Below, one piece after another: positions 7,608 through 15,284 of a stretch of 64,000 bases of DNA (position 1 is its first letter; each line of letters opens with the position of its first letter). The stretch comes from Streptomyces purpureus (GTDB lineage Bacteria > Actinomycetota > Actinomycetes > Streptomycetales > Streptomycetaceae): the NCBI RefSeq assembly GCF_014648195.1, contig NZ_BMQQ01000015.1, forward strand, positions 31,362-95,361, read 5' to 3'. Position numbers and translations under genes: made by a program. A model generated the notes under the pieces. It was not told where the DNA came from, did not search any database, and saw nothing but the letters and a program-made list of their open reading frames with translations.

Positions 7608-10600
7608 GGCTCCACCGCCTGAGCGTCACCGGCTTCGGCCCCTTCGGCACCCCACAGGAGATCGACTTCGACGCGCTCTCCTCCGCCGGACTCTTCCTCC
7701 TCCACGGCCCCACCGGAGCCGGGAAGACCTCCGTCCTCGACGCCGTCTGCTACGCCCTGTACGGCGCGGTGCCCGGCGCCCGCCAGACCCCCGGCACGTC
7801 CCTGCGCAGCGACCACACCCCCGTCGGCACGCCCACCGAGGTCGTCCTCGAACTGACCGTGGGGGAGCGGCGACTGGAGATCACCCGGCGGCCGGCCCAG
7901 CCACGAAAGAAGAAGAAGGGCACCGGCTTCACCACCGAGAAGGCCCAGAGCTGGCTGCGCGAATACGACGCCCCGAGCGCCGCCTGGAAGCCGCTCAGCC
8001 GCTCCCACCAGGAGATCGGCGAGGAGATCACCCAGCTCATGGGGATGAGCCGGGAGCAGTTCTGCCAGGTGGTGCTCCTGCCGCAGGGGGACTTCGCGCG
8101 GTTCCTGCGGGCCGACGCGGAAGCCCGCGGCAAGCTCCTCGGCCGCCTCTTCGACACCCGGCGGTTCGCCGCCGTCGAGGAACGCCTCGCCGAGCTGCGG
8201 CGCGCGGCGGAGCAGCGGGTCAAGGACGGCGACGAACGGCTCCTCGGCCTGGCGCACCGCATGGCGCAGGCGGCGGGCCCCGGCGCCGCCGCCGGCGTCG
8301 AGGAACGGCCCGGTGAGCCGGGTCTGGCCGACGCCGTCCTGCGGTGGGCGGCGCTCGCCCGCTCCGACGCGCGCGAGGCCCTCGACATCGCCGGATCGGC
8401 ACTGGCCGCGGCGGAGGACCGGCAGGCCGCCGCGCGGCACGCGCTCGACGCCGAGCGGGAGCTCGCCGCGCTCCAGCAGCGGCACGGAGACGCCCGGCGC
8501 CGCGCCGACGAACTGGAGCGGCGGCGGGCCGAACGCGACGGCTGGCAGGCCCGCCTCGACCGGTCCCGCAAGGCCGAACGCGTCGCCCCCGCACTCGCCC
8601 TGCGCGACGAGGCCGTCCGCGCCCACGAGACGGCCGGCGCCGCCCACGCGCGGATCCGGGCCGCGCTGCCGCCCGACCTCGCCGACGCGGGCGCAGAACA
8701 GCTCTCCGCGCGCGAAAGCCGGCTCCGGCAGGACCTCGGCGCGCTCGACCTGGCCCGCCGGGACGAACGGCGTCACGCCGAGATCGCGGCGGAACGGGCG
8801 GACCTGGAACGCCAGGCGCAGGCCGACGAGGAGACCATTCAGGAGGCGGCCGGCTGGCTGGCCCACTGGGACACCACCCGCGGCGCCCTCCAGCAGCGCA
8901 TCGCCGACGCCCAGGAGGCCGCGACCCGCGCCGAGCACCTCGCCGGCCTCCTCGAACCGGCCCGCCGCCGCCTCTCCGCCGCCCGCCGCCGCGACGCCCT
9001 CGCGGCGGACGTGCGCGCCGCCGAATCCGACCTGACCGCCGCCCGCGAACGCGCCCTCGACGCGCACGAGACCTGGCTCGACCTCAAGTCCCGCCGTCTG
9101 CGCGGCATCGCGGCGGAACTCGCTGCGGGCCTGGTCTCCGGCGAGTCCTGCGCCGTCTGCGGCTCCCAGGACCACCCGGCCCCCGCCCGCCCCGACGCCG
9201 ACCATGTCGACAAGGCGACGGAAGACGCGGCATACGAGAGCCACACCCGCGCATCCGCCGCTCGATCGACCGCCGAAGCCACCCTCGCGGCGGCCCGCGA
9301 GGCCCTCGGCGCGGCGCGAGCGGAGGTGACGGCCGGCCTGGAGGATGCGGACGGGGTGCCGCGGGGCGTGCCGGCGTCGGCCGGCGCGGCTGCCGGCACC
9401 GGCGGCGCGCTGGACGCGACACGGACGCGTCCGGCGGACGACGAGCCCACCGTCGGGGCGCTCGCGGAGGCCGTCGCCCAGCTCGAGGCGGCGCACGGCG
9501 TCGCGCGTGCCGCCGCCGGGGAGCGGCACGAGGCCGAGCAGGAGCTCGCGCGTGCCGAGAGGGAGTACGAGGAGCGGACCGAGGCCCGGCAGCGGGCCGA
9601 GCTGCGGGTGTCCGCCCGGACCTCGCGGTGGGAGACGCTCGACCAGGAGCAGGCCTCCCTGGAGCAGGGGCTCGCCAAGGCCCGGGGCGAGGCCGCGAGC
9701 GTCGCCGAGCGGGCCGCGCTGCTCGAGGAGGAGATCGCGCGGCTCGACGGCGCCGCCGAGGCCGTACGGGCCGTCGAGGCCACGGCCCTGCGGCTCAAGG
9801 AGGCCGACGACCGGCTCGCTGACGCCGCGTTCCGGGCCGGGTTCGACACGCCCGCCGACGCCGCGGCCGCGCTGCTCGACGATGCCGGGCACCGCGACCT
9901 CCAGCACCGGCTCGACGCCTTCCAGGCCGAGGCCGCCGCCGTCGCAGACCGGCTCGCCGAGCCGGAGACCCGGGCCGCCGCCGAGCGCCCGCCCGCCGCG
10001 CCGGACACCGCGCAGGCCGTCCTCGCCGAGGCGGAGCGGGCGGTGCGGGACGCGGACGCCGCGCTGGGTTCCGTACGCGAGCGGTGCGCCGCGCTGACGC
10101 GGCTGTCCCGGCAGGCGGAGGACGAGGTCCGTACCCTCGGCCCGCTGCGCGAGGAGTACGACCGCGTCGCCCGGCTCGCCGCGCTGACCGCGGGCACCTC
10201 CGCCGAGAACGAGCGCCGGATGCGCCTGGAGTCGTACGTCCTCGCCGCCCGCCTGGAGCAGGTCGCGGCCGCCGCCACCGCCCGCCTGCGGCGGATGTCC
10301 GCGGGCCGCTACACCCTCGTCCACTCCGACGCCCGCACCGGCGGCAAGCGCGCCGGTCTCGGGCTGCATGTCGTCGACGCCTGGACGGGTGTCGAGCGGG
10401 ACACCGCGACGCTCTCCGGCGGGGAGACCTTCTTCGCCTCGCTCGCGCTGGCGCTCGGCCTCGCCGACGTCGTCACCGACGAGGCGGGCGGGGTGCGCCT
10501 GGACACCCTCTTCATCGACGAGGGCTTCGGCAGCCTGGACGACCAGACCCTCGACGAGGTCCTCGACGTTCTGGACTCCCTGCGGGAGAGGGACCGCAGC

Positions 10601-10717
10601 GTCGGCATCGTCAGCCACGTGCCCGATCTGCGCCGCCGGATCCCCGCGCAGCTGGAGGTGGTGAAGGAACGGCACGGTTCGACGGTCCGGCTCCGTTCCT
10701 CGCCCGTCGGCGGCTGA
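7604..10717 (+). CDS. sbcC: Exonuclease subunit SbcC (Rad50-type ATPase)
   Basis: A 1037-residue SMC-like ATPase. Walker A GPTGAGKTS lies near residue 34, the Q-loop region VVLLPQGDFARFL near 160, and the ABC signature LSGGETFFASLAL near residue 935. Walker B DTLFIDEGFGSLD follows near 965. Between them lie two long Ala/Arg/Glu-rich coiled-coil arms joined by a zinc hook CAVCGSQDHP near residue 515. The real start is the ATG overlapping the sbcD stop. The same frame stays open for almost 2 kb upstream, which is a GC-bias artefact. It acts with SbcD. Confidence 0.97.
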   Translation: MRLHRLSVTGFGPFGTPQEIDFDALSSAGLFLLHGPTGAGKTSVLDAVCYALYGAVPGARQTPGTSLRSDHTPVGTPTEVVLELTVGERRLEITRRPAQPRKKKKGTGFTTEKAQSWLREYDAPSAAWKPLSRSHQEIGEEITQLMGMSREQFCQVVLLPQGDFARFLRADAEARGKLLGRLFDTRRFAAVEERLAELRRAAEQRVKDGDERLLGLAHRMAQAAGPGAAAGVEERPGEPGLADAVLRWAALARSDAREALDIAGSALAAAEDRQAAARHALDAERELAALQQRHGDARRRADELERRRAERDGWQARLDRSRKAERVAPALALRDEAVRAHETAGAAHARIRAALPPDLADAGAEQLSARESRLRQDLGALDLARRDERRHAEIAAERADLERQAQADEETIQEAAGWLAHWDTTRGALQQRIADAQEAATRAEHLAGLLEPARRRLSAARRRDALAADVRAAESDLTAARERALDAHETWLDLKSRRLRGIAAELAAGLVSGESCAVCGSQDHPAPARPDADHVDKATEDAAYESHTRASAARSTAEATLAAAREALGAARAEVTAGLEDADGVPRGVPASAGAAAGTGGALDATRTRPADDEPTVGALAEAVAQLEAAHGVARAAAGERHEAEQELARAEREYEERTEARQRAELRVSARTSRWETLDQEQASLEQGLAKARGEAASVAERAALLEEEIARLDGAAEAVRAVEATALRLKEADDRLADAAFRAGFDTPADAAAALLDDAGHRDLQHRLDAFQAEAAAVADRLAEPETRAAAERPPAAPDTAQAVLAEAERAVRDADAALGSVRERCAALTRLSRQAEDEVRTLGPLREEYDRVARLAALTAGTSAENERRMRLESYVLAARLEQVAAAATARLRRMSAGRYTLVHSDARTGGKRAGLGLHVVDAWTGVERDTATLSGGETFFASLALALGLADVVTDEAGGVRLDTLFIDEGFGSLDDQTLDEVLDVLDSLRERDRSVGIVSHVPDLRRRIPAQLEVVKERHGSTVRLRSSPVGG

Positions 10718-10735
10718 CCCCGCAAAGGGAAGACC

Positions 10736-11182
10736 TCAGCGGCCGATGGGGCGGCGCGGCAGCGGCGACGAGTAGACGACGCTCGTTGTCACCGACCCGA
10801 GCGTGCCGATCTTCCCGGAGATCTCCTCCAGGTGCTTCATCGACCGCGTCGCGACCTTGATCACGAAGCAGTCGTCGCCGGTCACGTGGTGCGCCTCCAG
10901 CACCTCGGGTGTCGTGTCGAGCAGATCGTGGAACGGCTTGTAGTTCCCGTTCGGGTAGCGCAGCCGTACGAACGCCAGGATCGGCAGGCCCAGCCGCTCC
11001 TGGTCGACCACGGCCGTGTACCCGGAGATCACCCCGGTCTCCTCCAGCCGCCGCACCCGCTCGGTCACGGCACTGGCGGACATGGAAACCGTCCGCGCGA
11101 GCTCGGCGAAGCTGGCCCGGCCCTGCTGCTGGAGGGCTTCGAGGATCCGCCAGTCCGTGGCGTCGGGTGCATATCCGGTCAT
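10736..11182 (-). CDS. Lrp/AsnC-family transcriptional regulator
   Basis: A 148-residue protein with an N-terminal winged HTH (residues 8-60: DWRILEALQQQGRASFAEL, SMSASAVTERVRRLEE) and a RAM ligand-binding domain (ILAFVRLRYP, EAHHVTGDDCFVIKV). The ligand is unknown, and amino acids are usual for the family. The start at 11182 has no Shine-Dalgarno sequence. On the minus strand TTGATC (11213-11218) and TATCTC (11189-11194) are 18 bases apart, with the -10 only 6 bases from the ATG, so the mRNA may be leaderless. It converges on sbcC with an 18-base gap and no clear terminator. Confidence 0.92.
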   Translation of the reverse strand: MTGYAPDATDWRILEALQQQGRASFAELARTVSMSASAVTERVRRLEETGVISGYTAVVDQERLGLPILAFVRLRYPNGNYKPFHDLLDTTPEVLEAHHVTGDDCFVIKVATRSMKHLEEISGKIGTLGSVTTSVVYSSPLPRRPIGR

Positions 11183-11428
11183 GAGGGAGAGATAGCAGGC
11201 CGCTCCGCGGATGATCAAGGCCGGGTCCGGGGACCGGACCTCCGGCACCCGGCGGGTGACCGCCCGACTCGCGACGCGGTGAGCAGCGCGGTCAGCGTTA
11301 CTCCACGAGCGCGACGGCCCCACCCGCGGCCCGGACGTCCGCCGCAACCGTCCCGGAAGACGGGATCGGGCCGTCCGGCACGCAGCGGATCCGACGGAAA
11401 CAGCACCCCGGCCGTGACGGACCGATCC

Positions 11429-11578
11429 GTCACCGCCGGGGCGGCGGCGCAACCTTCGGTCACGCCCGGAGCGGCCGCGGGACCCTCCGTCGCGACCGGA
11501 CACCTCCCCGGTACGTCCGTCACGCCGCGAGCGTTCGTGTCAACCTCCCTCACAGCCGCGAGAGTTCGTCGACCAGGT
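11429..11578. repeat. Five-copy degenerate 30-bp tandem repeat at the DUF885 3' end
   Basis: The pentamer GTCAC (or GTCGC, CTCAC) recurs at 11429, 11459, 11489, 11519 and 11549, a strict 30-base period. It is followed each time by GC-rich sequence (gCCcGGAGCG-like) and ending in ACCTTCG or ACCTCC. The last copy overlaps the stop codon of the DUF885 gene. An 8-bp perfect hairpin (GTGACGGA 11414-11421 with TCCGTCAC 11426-11433) closes the array. The 30-base period reads as a 10-residue repeat in some frames, but no convincing gene covers it. The 367-base gap from 11183 to 11549 holds nothing else recognisable apart from the Lrp promoter. Confidence 0.75.
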
Positions 11579-13259
11579 CGTCCAGGCCCAGCGGGCCCTG
11601 TGACAGGGCCGCCATGTGCCATGCCTTGGCGTCGAAGGCGTCGCCGTGGGCGGCCTTGGCGTTCTCCCGGCCCAGTAGCCAGGCCCGCTCGCCCAGCTTG
11701 TAGCCGATGGCCTGCGCCGGCATCGACAGGTAGCGGGTCATCTCGCTCTCCACGAAGGCCGGCGGGCGGCTGCTGTGCCGCTGGAAGAACTCCTGCGCCA
11801 GCTCGGGCGTCCACCGCTCGCCCGGGTGGAACGGCGAGTCCGCCGGAATCTTCAGCTCCAGATGCATGCCGATGTCGACGATGACCCGGCAGGCCCGCAT
11901 CATCTGTCCGTCGAGGTAGCCAAGGCGCCGCTCCGCGTCCGGCAGGAAGCCCAGTTCGTCCATGAGCCGCTCCGCGTAGAGCGCCCAGCCCTCCGCGTTG
12001 GCGGAGACACCGCCGATGGTCGCCTGGTAGCGGGAGAGCTGGTCGGCGACGTGCACCCACTGCGCGATCTGGAGGTGGTGGCCCGGCACGCCTTCGTGGT
12101 ACCAGGTCGACACCAGGTCGTACACGGGGAACCGGGTCTCGCCGTCGACCGGCAGCCAGGTCCGGCCGGGGCGGGAGAAGTCCTCGGACGGGCCGGTGTA
12201 GTACGGGGCGGCCGCGCCGCCGGGCGGGGCGATCCGGGACTCCACCTTCCGTACCCGCTCGGCGAGTTCGAAGTGGGTGCCGTCGAGCGCCTCGATCGCC
12301 TCGTCCATCAGGTTCTGCAGCCAGACGCGGACCTCTTCGACGCCCTCGATGTGGGTGCCGTGCACATCGAGGTGGGCGAGCGCCTCCCAGGGGCCCGCGC
12401 CCGGCAGGATCTTCTCGGCCTCCGTCTTCATCTCGCCCAGCAGCCGGTGGTATTCGGACCAGCCGTACGCGTACGCCTCGTCGAGGTCGAAGTCGGTGCC
12501 GTTGAAGTACCGCGTCCACCGCTGGTACCGCTCACGGCCCACCGTGTCCGGGGCGTCCTTGACCGCCGGCGCGTAGACGTCCCGCATCCAGTCGCGCAGC
12601 TCCGCCACGGCCCGGGTGGCGCCGCGGGCCGCCGTGTCCAGCTCGATCCGCAGGTCGGCGGGGCCGGCCGCGGCGAACTCCTCGAACCAGCCGTGCCCCG
12701 TGGTCCCTTCTCCGCCCGCCCACTCCGTGAGCTGGCCGATGAAGGTGGCCGTCGCGCGGGGGCCGCCGAGCAGCTTGCGCTCCAGGCCGAGGGCGAGGGA
12801 GGAGCGGTAGCCCTCCAGCGCGGCGGGGACCGCGCGCAGCCGCTCGGCGACGGCCGTCCAGTCCTCGTCGGTCTCCGTCGGCATGACGGTGAACACGATC
12901 CGGACACTGTGTGCGGGGGAGCGCATGTTGCTCACCGCGCACAGCGCCTCGTCGGCCTCGTGCACGGCCAGTTCCGCCATGAGGCGCTCACGCAGCAGCC
13001 GGCCGCAGCGCCGCTCGGCGTCGCTGTCGGCCCCCGGCCGTGTCTCCGCCTCGTCGAGGCGGGCGAGGGTCTCCCGGGCGAGTTCGGCCAGTGCCTCCTG
13101 GCCGGCCGGGGTGAAGTCGGGGAGCAGACCTGCGCTCTTCCGAACTCCCAGGTAGGTACCGGTGATCGGGTCGAGCTCGATGAGTGCGTCGACATAGGCG
13201 TCGGCGACCTGGCGGGGCAGGAGCAGCGGGGTGCTGGAAAGCTCTGGCATGGGTCTCAT
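11550..13259 (-). CDS. DUF885-family protein, putative metallopeptidase-like
   Basis: A 569-residue DUF885 protein. The thermolysin-like motif appears as WYHEGVPGHHLQIAQW in the C-terminal half (HExxxHH, the DUF885 form of the zinc site), with the downstream EGWALYAERLMDELGF helix that supplies a Glu ligand. There is no signal peptide, so it is cytoplasmic. No substrate is established for streptomycete members. The start at 13259 follows GGAGGT at a 6-base spacing. A second ATG three codons in is less well placed. A promoter with TTGTCA (13309-13314, minus strand) and GAGGGT (13286-13291), 17 bases apart, precedes it. The 3' end enters a 30-bp tandem repeat. Confidence 0.85.
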   Translation of the reverse strand: MRPMPELSSTPLLLPRQVADAYVDALIELDPITGTYLGVRKSAGLLPDFTPAGQEALAELARETLARLDEAETRPGADSDAERRCGRLLRERLMAELAVHEADEALCAVSNMRSPAHSVRIVFTVMPTETDEDWTAVAERLRAVPAALEGYRSSLALGLERKLLGGPRATATFIGQLTEWAGGEGTTGHGWFEEFAAAGPADLRIELDTAARGATRAVAELRDWMRDVYAPAVKDAPDTVGRERYQRWTRYFNGTDFDLDEAYAYGWSEYHRLLGEMKTEAEKILPGAGPWEALAHLDVHGTHIEGVEEVRVWLQNLMDEAIEALDGTHFELAERVRKVESRIAPPGGAAAPYYTGPSEDFSRPGRTWLPVDGETRFPVYDLVSTWYHEGVPGHHLQIAQWVHVADQLSRYQATIGGVSANAEGWALYAERLMDELGFLPDAERRLGYLDGQMMRACRVIVDIGMHLELKIPADSPFHPGERWTPELAQEFFQRHSSRPPAFVESEMTRYLSMPAQAIGYKLGERAWLLGRENAKAAHGDAFDAKAWHMAALSQGPLGLDDLVDELSRL

Positions 13260-13795
13260 CCTGGTACCTCCGATGCCTCTGCGTCACCCTCATTCGATCT
13301 CATACGGCTGACAAATGAGCGCCCGCGCGGGGCGGGCGTGAAGGCCCCTCGCGCCGGGCTGGGAGGACCGGCGGAGGGGCCCGCCGGGCCTGCCGACGGA
13401 GCCGGTCGTCCCGGCCAGGACACGTCGTCGCAGGTCGGCCCGTTCCGGGCCGGGCGGCCTCGGCGGGAGGACGGATGGGCGCGTACGGGGCCGGGGTGCG
13501 GGGCGGGCGGAAACGGTGGCGCGGCTGTGAGGAGCGGACCGATCAGTTCGCGCCGGTCCGGGCGGACCCGTCCCCGGTGGCACCGGCCATGGGCGCGGCC
13601 GAGTTTGGCCGGATTCCGACGGGTCGCCGCGGCCTGCCCCACCGGCCGGGGCGCCGTCGCCGGCCCGCCGTCCCGCAGGTGACGTCCACGACGGGCGTTC
13701 CTAGGGCCCGCGTCCGACGGGTGGCCCGAAACCCGTCTCCGGGGTGATGTCGGGCCGGCGCCGGGAAGTGGAGCCGCGTGCGCCGGAACCGGCCA
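13260..13795. other. 536-base intergenic region without a recognisable gene
   Basis: The right-to-left DUF885 gene starts at its left edge, and its promoter elements lie at 13286-13314. The rest is extremely GC-rich. Frames on both strands stay open (for example 13256-13642 minus) but read as Arg/Pro/Gly-rich shadows with no domain and no ribosome site. I see no RNA gene, repeat array or strong terminator. It separates two genes transcribed in the same direction. Confidence 0.5.
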
Positions 13796-15208
13796 TCAGC
13801 GGTCCGCGCGGTGGAACTCCTCGTAGGGGAGGCGCGAGGGCACGGGGGTGGCGTCCAGCCGGGCGGTGATCACCAGCGTGCCCTCCTCGATCTGGTAGTC
13901 GAGGGGGAGGTTCAGCGCGCGCATCGCGGCGACCATGCCGGTGTTGGAAGCCTGGGTCACGGCGTAGACGCTGGCGCAGCCGGCCTCGACGGCCAGGGAC
14001 ACCAGCCGGCCCAGGAGTTCGGAACCGATGCCGCGGCGCTGCCAGTCGTCCTCGACGAGCAGGGCGACCTCCGTCTCGTCGCCGTCCCAGAGCAGATGGC
14101 CGAGGGCGACGAGCCGCCCGGAGGCCGTCTGGACGGCGAGGGTGCGGCCGAACCGCGGGCTGAGCAGATGGTTCAGATAGCGGTCGGCGTCGGCGACCGG
14201 GCCGTGGTAGCGCAGGCCGAGGGTGCGCTCGGAGCAGCGGTCGTGCATGGCGACGGCGGCGGTCAGGTCGGACTGGTCGGCGCGGCGGACGGTGATCTCG
14301 TTGCCTTCGGGGAGGGTGAGGACGTCCTGGCTGCGCGGGACGCGCGGTCCGAGGCGGGCGTCGAGCTCGACCAGCGCCCGGGCGCGGGCGAACTCGGTCG
14401 GGGTGAACGGCAGATAGGGGCGCTCGATGGTGATCACGCCGCCGTTCGGGTCGCGCAGGCGCATCACCGTCTCTTCCAGCACTCCTTCGACGGGGGCGCT
14501 CTCACCGGTCGGGCGGCCGGAGAGTGTGACGGCGGGGCGGGAGCGGATGGTGCAGCGGCCCAGCAACTGGCGCAGGGCGAGAGGAAGTTCCGCCGCGTCG
14601 AGGGCGGTTCGGGTGGCCAGGCCGAGCAGACGGGTCGGGGTGTCCACGAGGTCGTGGGCGTCGGCCCGCTCGATCCAGGTGGAGCTGCCGCCTGCCGCGG
14701 CGATCTCCCGGGTGAGTTCCGCTGCCTGCAGGGTGGTGGGCGCCCGCAGCAGGAACTCGTCGACCGTGCCCTCGGAGAGCGGGTGCGTCTGGAGGGTGAG
14801 GATGTCGACCTGGTGGCGGGCCATGGCGATGCACAGCGAGGCGAGACTGCCCGGCTCGTCACGGACGGTGGTCCGCATCCGCCACAGGGCGGTCTCGGCG
14901 GCTGTCCGGTCCGCGGCGGGCCGGTCGGGCCCAGCAGGCACGGGCAGCGGCGTCGTGCCGCTGCCGCCGGTATCACCGGCGGGGGGCGCATGGCTGTGGC
15001 GCCGTGCCCACCAGGTGTGGAACGTGGCCGTGGCGATCAGGGCGATCGCCGAGAAGAACAGCAGGTAGGGGCCGTCGGGGCCGTGGACGATGGTCTTGGC
15101 GATGGTGTCGGCGACGACCACGGCGGTGAACAGGGCGGCCAGTTCGATGAGGTCCCGCCGCCAGTGGTGGGGGCGGCGGGCACTCTTCGCGGAGGTCACG
15201 TCAGTCAT
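13796..15208 (-). CDS. Membrane-anchored ACT-GNAT fusion protein
   Basis: A 470-residue three-part protein. Two membrane segments lie at residues 20-70 (LIELAALFTAVVVADTI and YLLFFSAIALIATATF). They are followed by an ACT-like domain from about residue 110 (MRTTVRDEPGSLASLCIAMA, QVDILTLQTHPL) and a GNAT acetyltransferase domain in the last 160 residues (ALLVEDDWQRRGIGSELLGRL contains the acetyl-CoA R-x-x-G-x-G loop). ACT domains sense amino acids, so an amino-acid-controlled acetyltransferase at the membrane is plausible but inferred. I chose ATG 15208; no good ribosome site is visible. The acetyl acceptor is unknown. Confidence 0.75.
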   Translation of the reverse strand: MTDVTSAKSARRPHHWRRDLIELAALFTAVVVADTIAKTIVHGPDGPYLLFFSAIALIATATFHTWWARRHSHAPPAGDTGGSGTTPLPVPAGPDRPAADRTAAETALWRMRTTVRDEPGSLASLCIAMARHQVDILTLQTHPLSEGTVDEFLLRAPTTLQAAELTREIAAAGGSSTWIERADAHDLVDTPTRLLGLATRTALDAAELPLALRQLLGRCTIRSRPAVTLSGRPTGESAPVEGVLEETVMRLRDPNGGVITIERPYLPFTPTEFARARALVELDARLGPRVPRSQDVLTLPEGNEITVRRADQSDLTAAVAMHDRCSERTLGLRYHGPVADADRYLNHLLSPRFGRTLAVQTASGRLVALGHLLWDGDETEVALLVEDDWQRRGIGSELLGRLVSLAVEAGCASVYAVTQASNTGMVAAMRALNLPLDYQIEEGTLVITARLDATPVPSRLPYEEFHRADR

Positions 15209-15284
15209 GGATTCACTGTGACCCAGCGGTGTTGCGTGATCACGAACGATATGTGACTGAAGGGTTAAGTGGCGATCTGGCCAC

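Noticed and set aside
7442..10675. A 1077-codon open frame antisense to sbcC
   Set aside because: It mirrors the sbcC coding frame on the opposite strand, has Gly/Val/Arg-rich composition, and shows no family motif or ribosome site.
11429..11578. CRISPR array
   Set aside because: The period is only 30 bases in total with no separate spacers, the units are poorly conserved, and no cas genes lie in the window.
13256..13642. A 128-codon gene upstream of DUF885
   Set aside because: Composition is Pro/Arg/Gly-rich, there is no ribosome site, and no recognisable fold. It overlaps the promoter and start of the DUF885 gene.
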